From: Streptococcus hyointestinalis
Lineage (GTDB): Bacteria > Bacillota > Bacilli > Lactobacillales > Streptococcaceae
Direction of reading: 5' to 3'
NCBI RefSeq assembly: GCF_011039275.1
Contig: NZ_JAAKGB010000001.1
Span: 620,001-684,000 of the forward strand
DNA length: 64,000 bases
Each line of letters starts with the position of its first letter. Within the stretch, counting starts at the first letter, position 1. Below the pieces are notes generated by a model. That model searched no databases. It had not been told where the DNA came from and saw only the letters and a program-made list of their open reading frames with translations. The position numbers and the translations under genes were made by a program. This document shows, piece after piece, positions 36,119 through 47,601 of the stretch.

Positions 36119-37192
36119 GATAAGCTATTACCCGTTGATTTACCACGAAATGACGATGATAACGACATCGAGCATGGCAGTTTATTCAAGGCAGGTCAAT
36201 GGCTTAAGAGTTTTTGACAACCACGAAACATAGTCATCGTCACAGACGCCCAGTTCGGACGTCTCTAGGCTCAAAAAGTAACGCTGAGCCTAGAAGACCC
36301 TCGCTAACAAGCGGCCGTGATTGATTTAATAGAGGGACCAGCCAGCAAAAAACTCACAACGTCACATAAAGCCTATGAATTGTTAGCAAAAGCGGGCATG
36401 ACGAGAAGCGATGGCATTGTAGCACATGGAGGTGGTGTAGTTGGTGGTCCCGCAGGCTTTGTAGCGTCGACTTATAAGCTTTGTAGGCACTGTTTGCAAA
36501 TCCAAACTAGCTTGACTGCCTAAGTAGACTCTTCTAGTGTTTGTAACAAAGGTGGCAATACTCCCTATGCTCAAAACATGAGGGGTAAAATTAACCAGCC
36601 CGATTGTGAGCTGATTGACCCAGGTACTCTTCACACGCTCGGAAAACGTGAGTAGATTGAGGGTATGGCTGAGCTGATTCAGTACGTCTTGATTGATGAT
36701 GGTGAACTCAGGGATGAGTTGCAGCAGATTGAAGGTTTCCCAAAAAGTAGCTGAAAGTACGCAGAGAGTACCAATTAACGCTCTTGTAACGTAACGCGTA
36801 AGGTCGTTGTTGAGGATGAGCTTGATAATTGTGAGCGCTTCTAGTTCCACTTTGGGCACCCGATTGGGCACGCTGGTTAGGCGCCTGCTGGTTACGTCAC
36901 GGACAAGCACGGCGAATCGGGTCCCATTGGGATTGTGCAAATCGCCCGTCCCGCAGAGCAAACAAGCTAGATGTCCCAAAGTATCACATAGGATATAGGC
37001 TGCATGCGTGAGAAGTCTCGCTAGCCCACTAGTCAGTAGCCAGGGAATGGTGAGCCGCTCGAGCCAGCTCTTACCCATGCTCAAAAGGCAAGACCTGCCA
37101 TCATTAACCCGGACAACATATTTGAGTTAGGACGTTCTAGAAGCAATAGAAGGCCTCTAGCAGAGAGTAAAGAATACTTGGTGACAGAATAG
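36119..37192 (+). pseudogene. aroB: 3-dehydroquinate synthase, decayed
   Basis: AroB cyclises DAHP to 3-dehydroquinate. Frame 2 reads [35 protein letters not shown] (family ALGGGVVGDLAGFVAST; the NAD-loop Asp is Gly), VVVEDELDN and HFGHPIGHAG (zinc ligand motif FGHTIGHA). TAG 37190-37192 ends it at 357 codons, the usual length. The start codon is not clear (GAT at 36119). A 233-codon antisense ORF on the minus strand covers 36383-37084 and is a shadow. Confidence 0.85.
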
Positions 37193-38357
37193 GAGAAAGT
37201 TCACAGCAGGTCAGTCACATGGTCTACGCTCGAACGCGGTTATTGAAGCCGTCACAGCGGGGATGAGCTTGAGTCCTGAAGACATCAACATAGACTTGTA
37301 ACGCTGACCTGGTGGTGATTGACGAGGTGGAAGAAGGCAAATCGAGTATGACCAAGTCGAAATCAATTCTGCAGTGCGTCATGGTAATACGGCAGGTGCA
37401 CATATTACTCTGCATGTCATCAATAGTGACCATCAAACGCGGATAGATATTATGCCCCTAGAGGACGTAGAGGATCGCTTCCAAACGCAGCGTAAAAGCA
37501 CAGCTCAACGTTCTGGGTATGCTGCCTTCGAAGCAGGGATGAAGAAGCGTGATTTGGATTTGCGTACTTCATATGAGCGCAATTCTCCTAGTGAGCTGGT
37601 CACGCGAGCGGAAGTAGTGGCTGTCGCTAAGCGTAGCTGGGTGGAATTTTATATTGATATTGCAAACAACGTAGTAGGCTATGGAGGTAAGCCAATGCAT
37701 GCTCCAGTCAAACTCACTGTCGCAGACATCAAAAAACGTGCCAGCCCGTCAGAGGTATCGATTGTCAGTCAAGAGAGTGAGCAAGAAAGAAAGGATTACA
37801 TTGACCAAATCAAAAAAGATCGCCATCCCAGCGGTGGTGGCGGTGAGCCGGTGGTGGACGGCGTGCCAGCAGGTCTAGGCACATATGTGCAAGCGTATAA
37901 AAAGCTAGATGGCAAACCCGCCGCAGCAGTAGGGTCCTTCAATGCTTGTAAAGGGGTTGAGTTTGGAGTTGGCTTGAAAGTGGGATGTCCCAAGGTCAAT
38001 TAAGTCATGGTCGAGTTTTTGTGAAATGAAGAGGACGGCGAGCCTCGCAGTACCAACAAACTCGGTCGCTAACAAGCAGGGATGAACGATGGTCGCCCAT
38101 TTGGCGTCCGAAGTGTCAGTAAATCAATTCCCACTGTTTAGAAATCGCTGATGTATGGGAATATTGAGACACAGTAGCCAGATAAAGCCCCGGACGAGAG
38201 TTCACCTCCTAAGGCGCTAACAGCAGCAGGAGAGGTGATTGAGACTGGTTTAGCGCCTTAACTTGCCACCGAAATCTCAGAAAAAATTTCGTCAGACCAG
38301 ATGGAAGAGCTCAAAAAAGTGGACAATGCTTACCGCACCTAGCTGAAAAACTTATTA
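37191..38357 (+). pseudogene. aroC: Chorismate synthase, decayed
   Basis: AroC makes chorismate with reduced FMN. The start is AGG 37191 (RRKFTAGQSHG against MRYLTAGESHG), overlapping the aroB stop. SLSPEDINIDL, VEINSAVRHGNTAGAHITL (family VEITSGVRHGKTTGAPITL), SEVSIVSQESEQERKDYIDQIKKD and GLGTYVQAYKKLDGKPAAAVGSFNACKGVEFGVG follow; the conserved SINAFKGVE core is close. The expected stop near 38355 is TTA. 388 codons fit the family. Confidence 0.88.
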
Positions 38358-38385
38358 CCACGTGACAGAAAGGCCGACCTGGTAT

Positions 38386-39500
38386 GGCTCACACAAACCA
38401 TTAGGTAGCAGGTTTGGGACTTATCGGAGGGTCTAGAGCAATGGGTATAAAGAGTGACCATCTTGACTAGACTAGCTGGGGTGATGATCGCAATGAAAAA
38501 ACCTGACCTATCGCAATTGAGAGTGGGCTTTTGGTCGAGGAGACAGATGATTTTGCACGCGTGCCGCCACTGGCAGATGTGGTTATCCTATCGGGGCCTA
38601 GCAAGCGAACTAGTGCCTTTATCGAGGAGTTGGCGCACCTTCCAATAAAGAAAAACGTCCTCGTCACCGACCCTCGCTCAACGCAGCTTGAGCTTGTTCA
38701 AGCACCTGAAGCGTCTCTGGCCGATCACGCTGTAGGCTGTGTCGGCACGCGTCCGATGGCAGGTAGTCACAAGTCTGGAGCTAGTGCAGCACATGCTAAA
38801 CTTTTGGCAAATACGAACGATATCCTTACGCCCACTGCATTGACGACGTGTGACCCCATCGAAGAGCTAAGAGAGGAGTTGTCGAGTATGCAAGCTGCAA
38901 TTGTCACTCTTGATGCGGCTGTGCATGACCGGGGGAATTGCCCGATTTCGCATTTGCCACAAGTTATTGCGGCGAGCTTCCGGGAGCGACCTCGCGACTA
39001 GGCTAAGCCACAGGAGAAGAACGATCATAGTGCGGCTGGTAGTATTAGTGACAAGAACCGTAGCGCAAAGAGTGAGGCAGGCAAGTGGTCGAGCATCCTA
39101 TTGACCAATAAGGAAGCGGTTATGGAGCGCATTGAGCCATGTAAAGAGAGCTATGACACTAGAGCTGACAAGATTCAGCCGTAGGATGATGATTGTAGCC
39201 GGAAGTATTATTACCATGCTAAGACCATTCGAAAGGAAATGGTAAACCACGAACTTTGTGGGGTTGACAGCTATTACTATATTAATGGCGATGTCCCAGA
39301 CGAAGAGGAAGTTATCCTTAATTTTTTGGAGTTGCTCCGTGGGTCTTCCTACGCACATCTGCATATTCATGAAGAAAACAGTGATGATAGGCACGGGTAC
39401 GTGCCGATTTCATGTAAAAATGCTAAAGACCAAGCTCTTGCGCAAAGGGACAACAACGATCATACAGGCTACACAAACCCCATTCGCTCAAATCTCAGGA
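38386..39500 (+). pseudogene. tyrA: Prephenate dehydrogenase with ACT domain, decayed
   Basis: TyrA converts prephenate to 4-hydroxyphenylpyruvate. The NAD loop VAGLGLIGGSRAMGIKSDH is intact in outline. ADDFARV-type sequence reads TDDFARVPPLADVVILSGP, then RPMAGSHKSGASAAHAKL (family HPMAGSHKTGAASADVNL; the leading His is Arg). WSSILLTNKEAVMERIE precedes a C-terminal ACT-like part DVPDEEEVILNFLELLRG. Open for 156 codons at 38531-39001. Start and stop are approximate. Confidence 0.82.
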
Positions 39501-39507
39501 GGTATTT

Positions 39508-39879
39508 AGGTATCATATCTAGGGTGTGGCCGATCACATGGAGCGTGAATTGCGCTAGTGGCCAGAGTACGAGGCTGTTTTAGAGGCACAGTCTGTTATT
39601 GACAATGCTAGCGATGCTAAGAGATTCAGGGACTACTATACACAAGTGCAAACTCGCTGGCAAATGATTGTGCAGTCGAGTCAAATGACGAATAAAGAGG
39701 AGCGACACTACTACCAAACATCACTTGAGAGCTATAGCGCAAATCCAACACTTCAAGCTGTACGTGACGTTCAGCAGCGTCTGTCTGTCTATGTCGCTGA
39801 CATTGAAAAAAACATTGTTGTGCCTTTAAAGGAACTTCGCTCAGTGAAAAACAGTAAAATTTCACAAGTGCTGTTTTAG
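39508..39879 (+). pseudogene. YlbF/YmcA-family protein, decayed
   Basis: This small helical family (UPF0342) commonly follows tyrA in streptococcal aromatic operons. AGG 39508 occupies the start (RYHI*GVADHMERELR*WPEYEAVLEAQ against [28 protein letters not shown]). The C-terminal half QAVRDVQQRLSVYVADIEKNIVVPLKEL is nearly intact. The normal stop after about 112 codons is lost, so the frame reads on to TAG 39877-39879. Confidence 0.72.
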
Positions 39880-39967
39880 TGTAGACGAAATTGCCATAGC
39901 AAAAAATTGGGTACCCGCTATTTTTGGGTTGCAATAGAACAAAAGCCCAAAGAATTGGGGAATAAAA

Positions 39968-41320
39968 ATGGTAAAACAATAGGACGATATCGTTAGTGTT
40001 TGCGGTCGTGCCGCAAGCGGGCCTGCCAATAGTGCGGCGATGTAAGGCGCCACAGTGCAATTGATTGAGGGCGTCACGGACGGAGGGGCCTGTGGCAACG
40101 GGGGTGCAGTGCCTCAAAAAAACATTTTGTAAGGCGCTCAAGTCTCTGAAGCGAGGCACAAGAAGGCTGGTAGCTATGGCTAGGAGATTCAGCCCAGCTC
40201 TTTAGACTTTAGTAAACTTAAAGAAAGCAGAGACGGCGAGATGTCTAGTGCGAGCCAGTCTTATGCCAACAACTAACAGCGTAACGACGTTGAGCGCATT
40301 GATCGCTAACCGACTTATGTCGGTCATCACACTGTAAGCGGCAACGGTGAGACTTATAACGCTCCGCACCTTACTAGTGCAACGGATGGGCGTCCGCTCG
40401 AGCCACATGCTCCAAGGAGTGAGCTGGCTGAGACAACTGATGATTTCTTTGCTGCGTAAAGTCTCTCAAACTCTGTGCTGGTCGCAGGAGCTGGCTAGAT
40501 CGCAGCAGAGCTTGCTCGCGATCTAACTGAGCTGGCCGTAAAGACAGATCTTGCCTTTCGTCGTGACCATATCTTGCGTCGCTAACATAGCATGCAGTAT
40601 GAGCAGGACAAGGCAGAGATGGTGACTGCAGGTATCAATTTGCACCACACAAGCATTCCCAAAACATTGACGAAAACCCAGCTTTGTAATCTCGTATAAC
40701 AAGCGCAAAGTGCTGAGACGATTGAGGCCCAGCTTTTTAGCCGGGCTAGGAGTCTTTGTGAGGCTACGCAAAGCAGCGGACTTGTAAACACCGACATTCA
40801 GCTAAAAGCCACTGGCTAGATCGAGACAGATGCTTATGAAAATTCCTCTGTTTCTGCAGTTGATGCCTTTGGGGATGCTAAACCTGCCATTGCCAAGACA
40901 CCCGCGGATATTGCAGCGGGGCGCTGACTGTCCCAGCTTTGCTTACACAACAAACTGGAAGAAACACTGGACTACACTAATGTGCCTAATGTTATAATCG
41001 CGCACCCTGTTATTGGCCCGGACGGGTTGTCGAAGTTAAAACCGAATGAAGTGTATGGCCTGGACAATGCTAAAGCCTACACATCAAGCTAACCGTCGAT
41101 GTAAACGGAAGTAACCCATCACTGACCTTACGCACAGATGAAGCTGCTGCCGGTAGGCGCGGAAGAAACAGTCGCAGGGCTAAATGCTATCGGCGAGAAC
41201 GTTGAGGAGAAGATACCTGGTTTTGCAGTAGCTATCAAAATGGCCGCCACTAAGGAAGAATTTCACAACACCGTTGAGCTCAACCTAACAGGTTCAGAAG
41301 AAAATGGCGCTATGCGCTAA
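39968..41320 (+). pseudogene. gor: Glutathione-disulfide reductase, decayed
   Basis: Gor reduces glutathione disulfide with NADPH and FAD. ATG 39968 opens MVKQ*DDIVSVCGRAASGPANSAAM*GATVQLIEG (FAD loop IGGGSGGIASANRAAMHGAKVLLIEG). The redox motif GGTCVNVGCVPKK reads GGACGNGGAVPQK, so the second active-site Cys is lost. TSATDGRP matches IATGGRP and PAIAKTPADIAAGR lies in the second FAD region. It ends LTGSEENGAMR at 41318-41320, 450 codons, the exact family length. Confidence 0.85.
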
Positions 41321-41327
41321 CGTGACC

Positions 41328-41351
41328 AAAGAGCTGCAAAGCTGCCTCTTT
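41328..41351. terminator. Possible bidirectional terminator between gor and folC
   Basis: AAAGAGCTGC and GCTGCCTCTTT flank a three-base loop, an imperfect inverted repeat exactly between two convergent genes. The A-run and T-run ends would serve both strands. One mispair and one bulge remain, as expected for a decayed hairpin. Confidence 0.35.
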
Positions 41352-42580
41352 ACTGCTAAACAGTGCTCGCTCAATTCTCCGCAAAAGTACAGCTAGCTTG
41401 TCAGTATGTAAAGGGAGCTAGGGTCGTCTTTTGCAATTTGTAACCAGGCCTCACAGTCTGCAACCTGACGGTAGCAATTGGGGTCATTGTCTAGTTGCTC
41501 CGCTACAAAAAAGCCAAATCTTATCACCGAGACGTCACACCTTGCAAGGAGCTCAAGCGAGCAATAAAGGGGCTATCTGCCTAATCTTGCAAAAAGCCTA
41601 GCTACCGCTTTATTTGTATATTGGCTTATCAGCCCGTCACGAAGACCCTTAATACAACCTTGATTGTGCGCACCGGCGATGACTATATTGGTGCACAACG
41701 GCTCCGTACGTTCCTCGAACAGCACGGTTAACAGCGTGTCTAGGTAGAGCTAGGAATTGGGCTAACCCAATGAATCGCCACAGACTAGTGACGACATCAT
41801 AGCAAGCGCAGCGTTATCCTGCTGGTACCTTCCTCCCATAGCTAGCTGGATGCTCGCTAAAGCCAAATCTTGAAAAGACAAAACAAAAGCCTGCAATTGT
41901 CGCTTCCGAACCCAATCTTTAAGCAGCTCAAAAGTACGCGAGCGCATGTCATGTGCCTAAGCGTAAAAAATATCCCGGGCTACCTAACCCAAGGCATCAA
42001 ACATCACATTGACACCTTGATCAAGAACATCAACTGTTTGCGTTGCGAGTGATTTGTGACTGTCGCACAGCGTATATGGGGAGTCAAAGCTGATAGAGGG
42101 GCAGACGCCAGCCAGCGCGCTAAAGCCGTTGGTCGCAACATGTAGTCCACCAATACCCGCTACAATCATAGCAAGTCACGGCTTTACTGTAGCAAAATAG
42201 CAAAACAGTAGCGCCGTGAATTGCTCAAACCCCGTAACGCGTCCATAGCGCGAATACCGTGATTCCAAATGCACCTTCATAGCTTGGCAAAGCAATTCAA
42301 GCTCTTCAGTAGAAAAAGGCACGCCGGCGATAGCAAGCCGCTCTTAAAAGTAAGGTATGTAAGGCGAATGTAAAGTGCCACCCCGGTAGTCACAAGAATG
42401 TAAGTGTGCTGGTAAGTAAGCAGTAGGAGAGTTTTTACCATTTGTGCCGAATTCATTGATACACGGCTATGAATCCTGCCCATTGCCGAGATCTGCTAGC
42501 AGTGCTAGTAAACCTGCTTAGAAAGGACGTATAATTTTTGCCAGATAAAAATGAATCCGATCACAAGTCTCTGTTGTCAT
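41340..42580 (-). pseudogene. folC: Folylpolyglutamate synthase, decayed
   Basis: FolC adds glutamates to folates (Mur ligase fold). The minus-strand ATG 42580 opens MTTETCDRIHFYLAKIIRPF. The P-loop reads EFGTNGKNSPTAYL (family VAGTNGKGSTVNYL), then CDYRGGTLHSPYIPYF (GYxVGTFTSPYIxxF), EQFTALLFCYF and AGIGGLHVATNGFSALAGVCPSISFDS (family AGLGGLxDATNV...VCPSIxFDH). YQQDNAALAM corresponds to the HQxENAALA motif. The 3' end was not pinned; it lies near 41340, convergent with gor. Confidence 0.8.
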
Positions 42581-42589
42581 GGTATAGGC

Positions 42590-43326
42590 CTATCAAACAC
42601 GGATCAAACCAGGTGAAGCTGCAAATGGTGTAAGGGTTCGTGCTATCTGCTGTAGGGCTAGCAGCAGTAGAAGTAGGCGTGTCGAAGACTGTCGTTGTAG
42701 CGCTACTGAATACAATAGCCGTAGATGAGCTGACAGTAGGAGCGCTAGCCGGGGGCGCTGTGTTGCTGGTATAGTGATGTTGATCCACGACATCGGATGT
42801 TTGATTGTTATTAGAGGTGGCATCACTAGAGGTAGTAGGAGTGCTGTTTGAGGCTATTTCTTTGATAACGACGGTCTTAGAGGTGGATGTAGCGCTAGAA
42901 GCATTGGGCTATGAGCCGTTCATGGCATTGCTAAACCTGATACTTGCCACGATGTTACTCAAAACACTACACACAAGCGCTACTGTTTTTGGCAGCGCTC
43001 AAAAGCTTGTCTGGATGTGCTAGGTAGGTATTTAAAGAGATTGCGAGGAGTGATTCGCATTTGTATCCTGTCTGGAATAATTTTCTCACAGGAGAAGGTA
43101 CTCCTTACAGACTGAGATGATTTGGCTAAGATAAACTAATCTCAACACCTGGTCCTTACCTGTTGATAGGAAAAAAATGGACTGGTTTGATTATAGGAGT
43201 GACTGACCTAAAAACCGATCAAACACTACATTGTAAAATGCTGGTCGCACGCGTAGGATGTGTTATACAAGTAGCCATTGACTACTATGCCTCGCCCAAA
43301 GATTTAAAGGGAGAAGGTATAAAAAC
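42590..43326. other. Unassigned; Ser/Thr/Ala-rich on the minus strand
   Basis: No gene is recognised. The minus strand at 42561-42850 encodes a low-complexity run rich in Ser, Thr and Ala ending PTADSTNPYTICSFTWFDP, like the linker and C-terminus of a secreted or wall protein lying upstream of folC. The complementary plus strand gives Val/Ala/Leu-rich runs that are probably its shadow. A plus-strand frame 43163-43378 (MIGKKWTGLIIGVTDLKTDQ) has no match and overlaps the start of the desulfurase gene. Confidence 0.2.
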
Positions 43327-44475
43327 AGGAGTGAATTTCACAATGCTGCCACGACCAGTCAAAATGATGAACTTATAAGGACTTATCAAGAATGTACAAC
43401 CACAATGAATGGTCATCCCTCAAGTCTCCACAAACTCGGAAGCGATGACACCCGTAGCTGGGACGCGAGCCCGAGGCAAGGGGTGGATTTACTAAGGGTT
43501 CCGCCAAGCTAGAGTGATTTCAATTCAGCAGGAACAGAGAGTGACGCCTGGCCGCTAAAAGGCACGGCATTTGTAAAAAAGCAGGAGAACAGGCACTTCA
43601 GTGTGTCGACTATCGAGCATACAGCGGTTAAAGAATCGACTAAAAGGCAGAGCGAGCATGGTTTTGCAGTAGATTACGCACCTTTTCATAGTCGTCCTTA
43701 TGTGGATGCAGCAGCGCTAGCCAAGCTCTTCAAACCAGAGACCATTCTGGGCTCTATCATGGCGTCACATAATTATATTGGTGATAGGCAATCGATAGTA
43801 GAAAAAGTAGAAAAACTATCGGACAAGCCAACCATCACCTTTCATGTAGATGCGGTGCAGGCGATTGGCAAGATTCCTTTTAGCGACTAGCGGAATTGCC
43901 GAGTGGTCCTAGCGTCGATTTCAGCTCTTAACTTACACGGTGGGCGTGGTGGCGGTATCCTTTACAGAAAAGAGAACAGGCGGAGCGGTCCACTGCAAAC
44001 AGTTTGCGGGCAAGAAAGCGATTTGCGTTACACAACGGATCATGTTGCAGGTATTGCAGCGAGTGCGCGTGCGTTACAGATGACATTTTATACGGAAGCC
44101 TTGGTGATGTCAAACATCGCTAAGATGAAGCAGGACAACCACAGTGCGCTAGAAGACTATGCCGGTGGGCACCTTAACACAGATGAAGCAGGTTTTGCTC
44201 CAAATATCATCACCTTTGGTATCCGAAGTGTGCGTCGCGTGGTGGTGGCGCATGCATTTGTAGAGCATGACATCTATAGTTCCACGTCCTCTGCTTGTGC
44301 CTCCAAATCTCCTGCCATTGCTGGGACTCTGATTGCTATGGGAGTGCCCAAAAAAGCAGCACAAACAGCAGTACGGAGCGGTCTTGACTATGACGCCCAC
44401 AGGAGTAAAGGGGAGCGATTTGTAACGATAATCGCACCCGTTTATGCAAAAACACCGAAAGTTCGAAGGGAATAG
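43327..44475 (+). pseudogene. Cysteine desulfurase (NifS/IscS type), decayed
   Basis: Supplies sulfur to ThiI, encoded immediately downstream. AGG 43327 occupies the start (RSEFHNAATT against MIYFDNAATT). HPSSLHKLG, STIEHTAVKES (family SAIEHPAVKES), PTITFHVDAVQAIGKIPFSD and GQESDLRYTTDHVAGIAASARAL are clear. The PLP-lysine motif SAHKFHG reads SALNLHG, so the catalytic Lys is Asn. The active Cys loop reads TSSACASKSPAIAGT, keeping the Cys. TAG 44473-44475 ends it at 382 codons, overlapping thiI by two bases. Confidence 0.88.
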
Positions 44476-45682
44476 GAAGTATTCTCAAATGATTGGATGC
44501 CTTGGTGAGCTCTCAACGCAGGGTAAAAAACAGATGCTGTTTAGTAACAAACTCGCACCAAACAGGAAGCACCTTATGTCTAATTGTCCAGACGTGCCGG
44601 TAACGGCTGACCGGGACCGGGCGCCCGTCTAGTTCCATGGCACGGATTATCAGCTAGTAGCAGAGTCGTTCAAGCCGATTTTTGGGCTTCAAGCTAATTC
44701 GCTAGCTTACAAGCAGGAAAAGCCGGTGCCGACTATTCAAAAGGCAGTGCAGGACTTGTTGACTTCTAGTTAAAAGGACGGCATGACCTTCAAAATCACA
44801 GGCGAACCCCGTGAATTCAACTAACAGCTAGATAGCCCTGTGCATTACCAAGTCATGGGAAATGCTGTTTTGGCCGTCTCGCCACGAATAAAAGCCCAAA
44901 TGAAGCCGCCTGATGTAAGTCCCAAGATTGAAATCCGAAACGAATCGGCTTAATTCTCGTATGAAAATATCAAGGGAGCTGGCGGTCTTCCGGTAGGAAC
45001 GGAAGGGCTTTGTATGCTCTTGCTGTCGAGAGGAATTGGCTCACCTTTTCCAGGATATCTTGTGCTAAAGAGTGGGGTGGATATTGAGGCGGTGCACTTT
45101 GCTAGCCCACCTTATAACAGCACAGGTGCCCACAAAAAAGCACAAGATTAGACACGTAAATTGACGAAATTTGGCGGCGATGTCCAGTTGATCGAAGTGC
45201 CTTTTACTTATATTCAAGAAGAAATCAAGCCAAATGCGCTAGAAGCTAACTTCCGGACACTGACACGTCCTTATATGATGCGGAGCGCCCATCGTATCCG
45301 TGTAGAACGCTGAGGACTTGTGATTATCAACGGTGAGAGCTAGGAGCAGTTTGCGCCATTGACCCTCGAGTCGATGACGGCTTTCAATGCCGTCACGACA
45401 ACCCTATTTATCCGTCCTGTCGTGACCATGGACAAGCTGGAGATTCTTGACGTCGTTCAAAAGATCGATACTTTGGATATTTCCATTCGGCCTTTTAAGG
45501 AGTGCTGTAACATCTTAGCGCTAGACCGTCCAAAGCCTAATCTTAAGATTCATCATGTCAAGCAGGATGAGGCTCGCTTACATGCGGAAGCGCAGGTGGA
45601 GCTAGCTGTTGCAGGTATCACCATCACAGAAATCAAAATTCAAGCAGACGCCGACGCTAGGTGTGACTTGATTGAGGAGTGA
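44474..45682 (+). pseudogene. thiI: tRNA 4-thiouridine synthase ThiI, decayed
   Basis: ThiI thiolates tRNA U8 with sulfur from the desulfurase. AGG 44474 is in the start position; RKYSQMIGCLGELSTQGK matches [34 protein letters not shown] reads [16 protein letters not shown]. The PP-loop SGGIDSPVAGY reads [11 protein letters not shown], losing the Gly and Asp needed for [34 protein letters not shown] is well kept. Seven in-frame stops by my count (3 TAG, 3 TAA, 1 TGA) over 402 codons, no frameshift; real stop TGA at 45680. Confidence 0.92.
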
Positions 45683-45729
45683 ATATAAGGAGACGAAAAG
45701 CTGGGACATAAGTTGATTTTGTATACTAC

Positions 45730-46029
45730 CTAAGGCCACCAAATCGCTTCCATCCCGCTCTCTTCAATGAGGCACACTGGATTAGTTAAAAAGGGATCTT
45801 CGGAAGTCGCATAAACAAACACAATGCTAATGCTGTTTTGTTGATCAAGATACTGGATGGTGAAAATGGCCACTCGCCTAAACAAATCAAAAGTCAGCTC
45901 TGCCTCCAGCGGTAACACTCCCTTTAGATAGTTATCGAGCACTTCCCACATGGTCTTGATGAGCTCTTGCGACAGTGATGTCGCAATACAAAAACCCGCA
46001 TAGCTTACCTGAGTCACGACAAATGCTAT
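45730..46029 (-). pseudogene. DUF960 family protein, decayed
   Basis: A short cytoplasmic family of unknown role found beside DUF402 and recX in streptococci. From ATA 46029 on the minus strand I read AFVVTQVSYAGFCIATSLSQELIKTMWEVLDNYLKG (family MAFxxTRGRYASFGIxTSLPGEIIDxxWxxIDNYLKG) and VLPLEAELTFDLF. No internal stop in about 99 codons, apart from the start change. The stop at 45730 faces the thiI end. Confidence 0.6.
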
Positions 46030-46090
46030 AAAAAACTCGATTTAAGACTAATAAGGAGACGGAGATATCGCTCTAGCTTCTTAGAAACAT

Positions 46091-46624
46091 GTAACGAGGC
46101 TGCGGTCCAGTATAACGGATGTACCAAATGTGGATATCGGCTGAAGATCATGGTCGATTTTGGTGGCAAATCCAATCTACCAAGAATTTCACAGAATCCT
46201 TTAAGATGTAGTCGATGTCTGCAGAGTATACAAGCTTACGCTGCTGCGCTACATACTCATCCACATCAAGCGATTTGTTGTCACCATCTGCAAAGACATA
46301 GACATCAAGCTCATAAACAATACACTTGAGAGCCTCCTCGTCAAGCCGATAAGGACTTGCTAAGTTGCAGTAGTAAGAAATCCGATTGTCACGGAGCGTG
46401 GCCACCATCTTGAACCAATACTTCTGGGGAAAGTAACCCATCGCAGGTTCACGCGTTACAGGCCACCTTCCTTCAATTGTGTTTACTAGAGCTTGGTCAT
46501 CAACACCGAAAAGAGCATTTGCTGTAGGTTGTATTAATTTTGTAGCGCTCCTTGTGTGTTTCAAACTTCCTTCAAGTTGATAACTAACATTTGTAACACA
46601 AACGCTAGCATTGGGCTATGACAA
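46091..46624 (-). pseudogene. DUF402 (UPF0374) nucleoside tri/diphosphatase-like protein, decayed
   Basis: DUF402 members hydrolyse nucleoside tri- and diphosphates in Firmicutes. TTG 46624 occupies the start. VSYQLEGSLKHTR matches QSYKHDGSLHRTW; TANALFGVDDQALV, TREPAMGYFPQKYWFKMVATLRDN and ISYYCNLASPYRLDEEALKCIVYELDVYVFADGD follow the family closely. An in-frame stop at 46148 cuts the tail, which continues IWYIRYTGPQ (family IWYKRYLEL). Confidence 0.78.
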
Positions 46625-46664
46625 GGCATATCAACTGTTTACAGTTCAAATCTATCCCTTATAG

Positions 46665-47516
46665 TTAATCACAATTTGTAAAACATCGCACCCCTAAGTG
46701 TAAGATTGTCCCAGATTTCTTGAATAATAATAGCAAAAGCTGTTCATCTTCAATAAAGTGTCTTTTGATGTCGCTGTAGTCAGAGCAATTTCGCATGAGA
46801 GCTAGAGTGAAGCGTTGTAACAGCTCATAGCCTACATAGCGTCTGCAGGAGTTAAGATGGAGTTTCTCCAAGTCTCGTACAATCAGTGAGGCCAATTGTT
46901 CAGTGTCTCGTTCAAGCTCTAGGCAGGCAACGGCTAGTGATGCTTCTGGACAGGAGAAGCCTTTTGTGGGGACGCTAACCTTGGCTTTCCTTATGCCAGC
47001 TTTTAGAGGCAAAATGGCTTGGTATTTTTGGCTTAGCTAGGCCGTAGGTTGTTCAAGCCCAGGGTTCAGGTCTTGAGAATCCAACGCTACTTCGCTGATG
47101 TCTTGCGAAATGCATTTAACCTTGGTCTTTTGCAGTGTGACGTAGGCACATTTGTCGCTAGTTGCTACGCTAACCTAGATATACGTATTAGCATACTTGG
47201 CGACGACATCCCATTGGGCTATTTGGAGATTTGTTGTGACTTTTCACATAACCGCTTCCTCCATCTCACACTTGAGAAGATAGTCACGGATTGCTATTTC
47301 CGTGCGTCGCTTGTAGGACCCAGCTTAGTGTGCCAACTTATTGCTATAAGTAAACTGAGAAAGGTCTTTCATAGCTGCAAACTCTTCTGGGCTGATGATT
47401 TAGGCCATGCAGAGGCGAAAGCGCACGCCGGTGGCCTCTGTGATGCAGCGACGTTCAGCTTCGCTTACCTCTAGTGTATAAAATCGCTGCTATTTGTACC
47501 GTGATGTGAGAATCAT
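46665..47516 (-). pseudogene. recX: Regulatory protein RecX, decayed
   Basis: RecX inhibits RecA filaments. The minus-strand ATG 47516 gives MILTSRYK*QRFYTLEVSEAERRCIT (family MKITKLEKKKRLYxLEVDxxExxYIT), then EEFAAMKDLSQFTYSNKLAH, RRTEIAIRDYLLKCEM, CISQDISEVALDSQD and LPLKAGIRKAKVSVPTKGFSCPEASLAV. Three-helix repeats of RecX are recognisable. The family stop near 46730 is lost, so the frame reads through to about 46665. A 141-codon plus-strand ORF here is antisense. Confidence 0.78.
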
Positions 47517-47601
47517 GGTTCATCCTTTAATGATACTTTGCCTTTATTCAAACACAAACTTCCCATTTGCTCAGTGTCTAGCATTGCGGTATACAAGCAG
47601 G

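Noticed and set aside
36383..37084. 233-codon minus-strand ORF.
   Set aside because: It lies wholly antisense to aroB, whose plus-strand frame matches the family along its length. No ribosome site or family resemblance was seen.
39626..40159. 177-codon minus-strand ORF.
   Set aside because: It spans the antisense of the ylbF-like gene and the gor start, both recognisable on the plus strand.
47049..47474. 141-codon plus-strand ORF.
   Set aside because: It is antisense to recX, which reads clearly on the minus strand.
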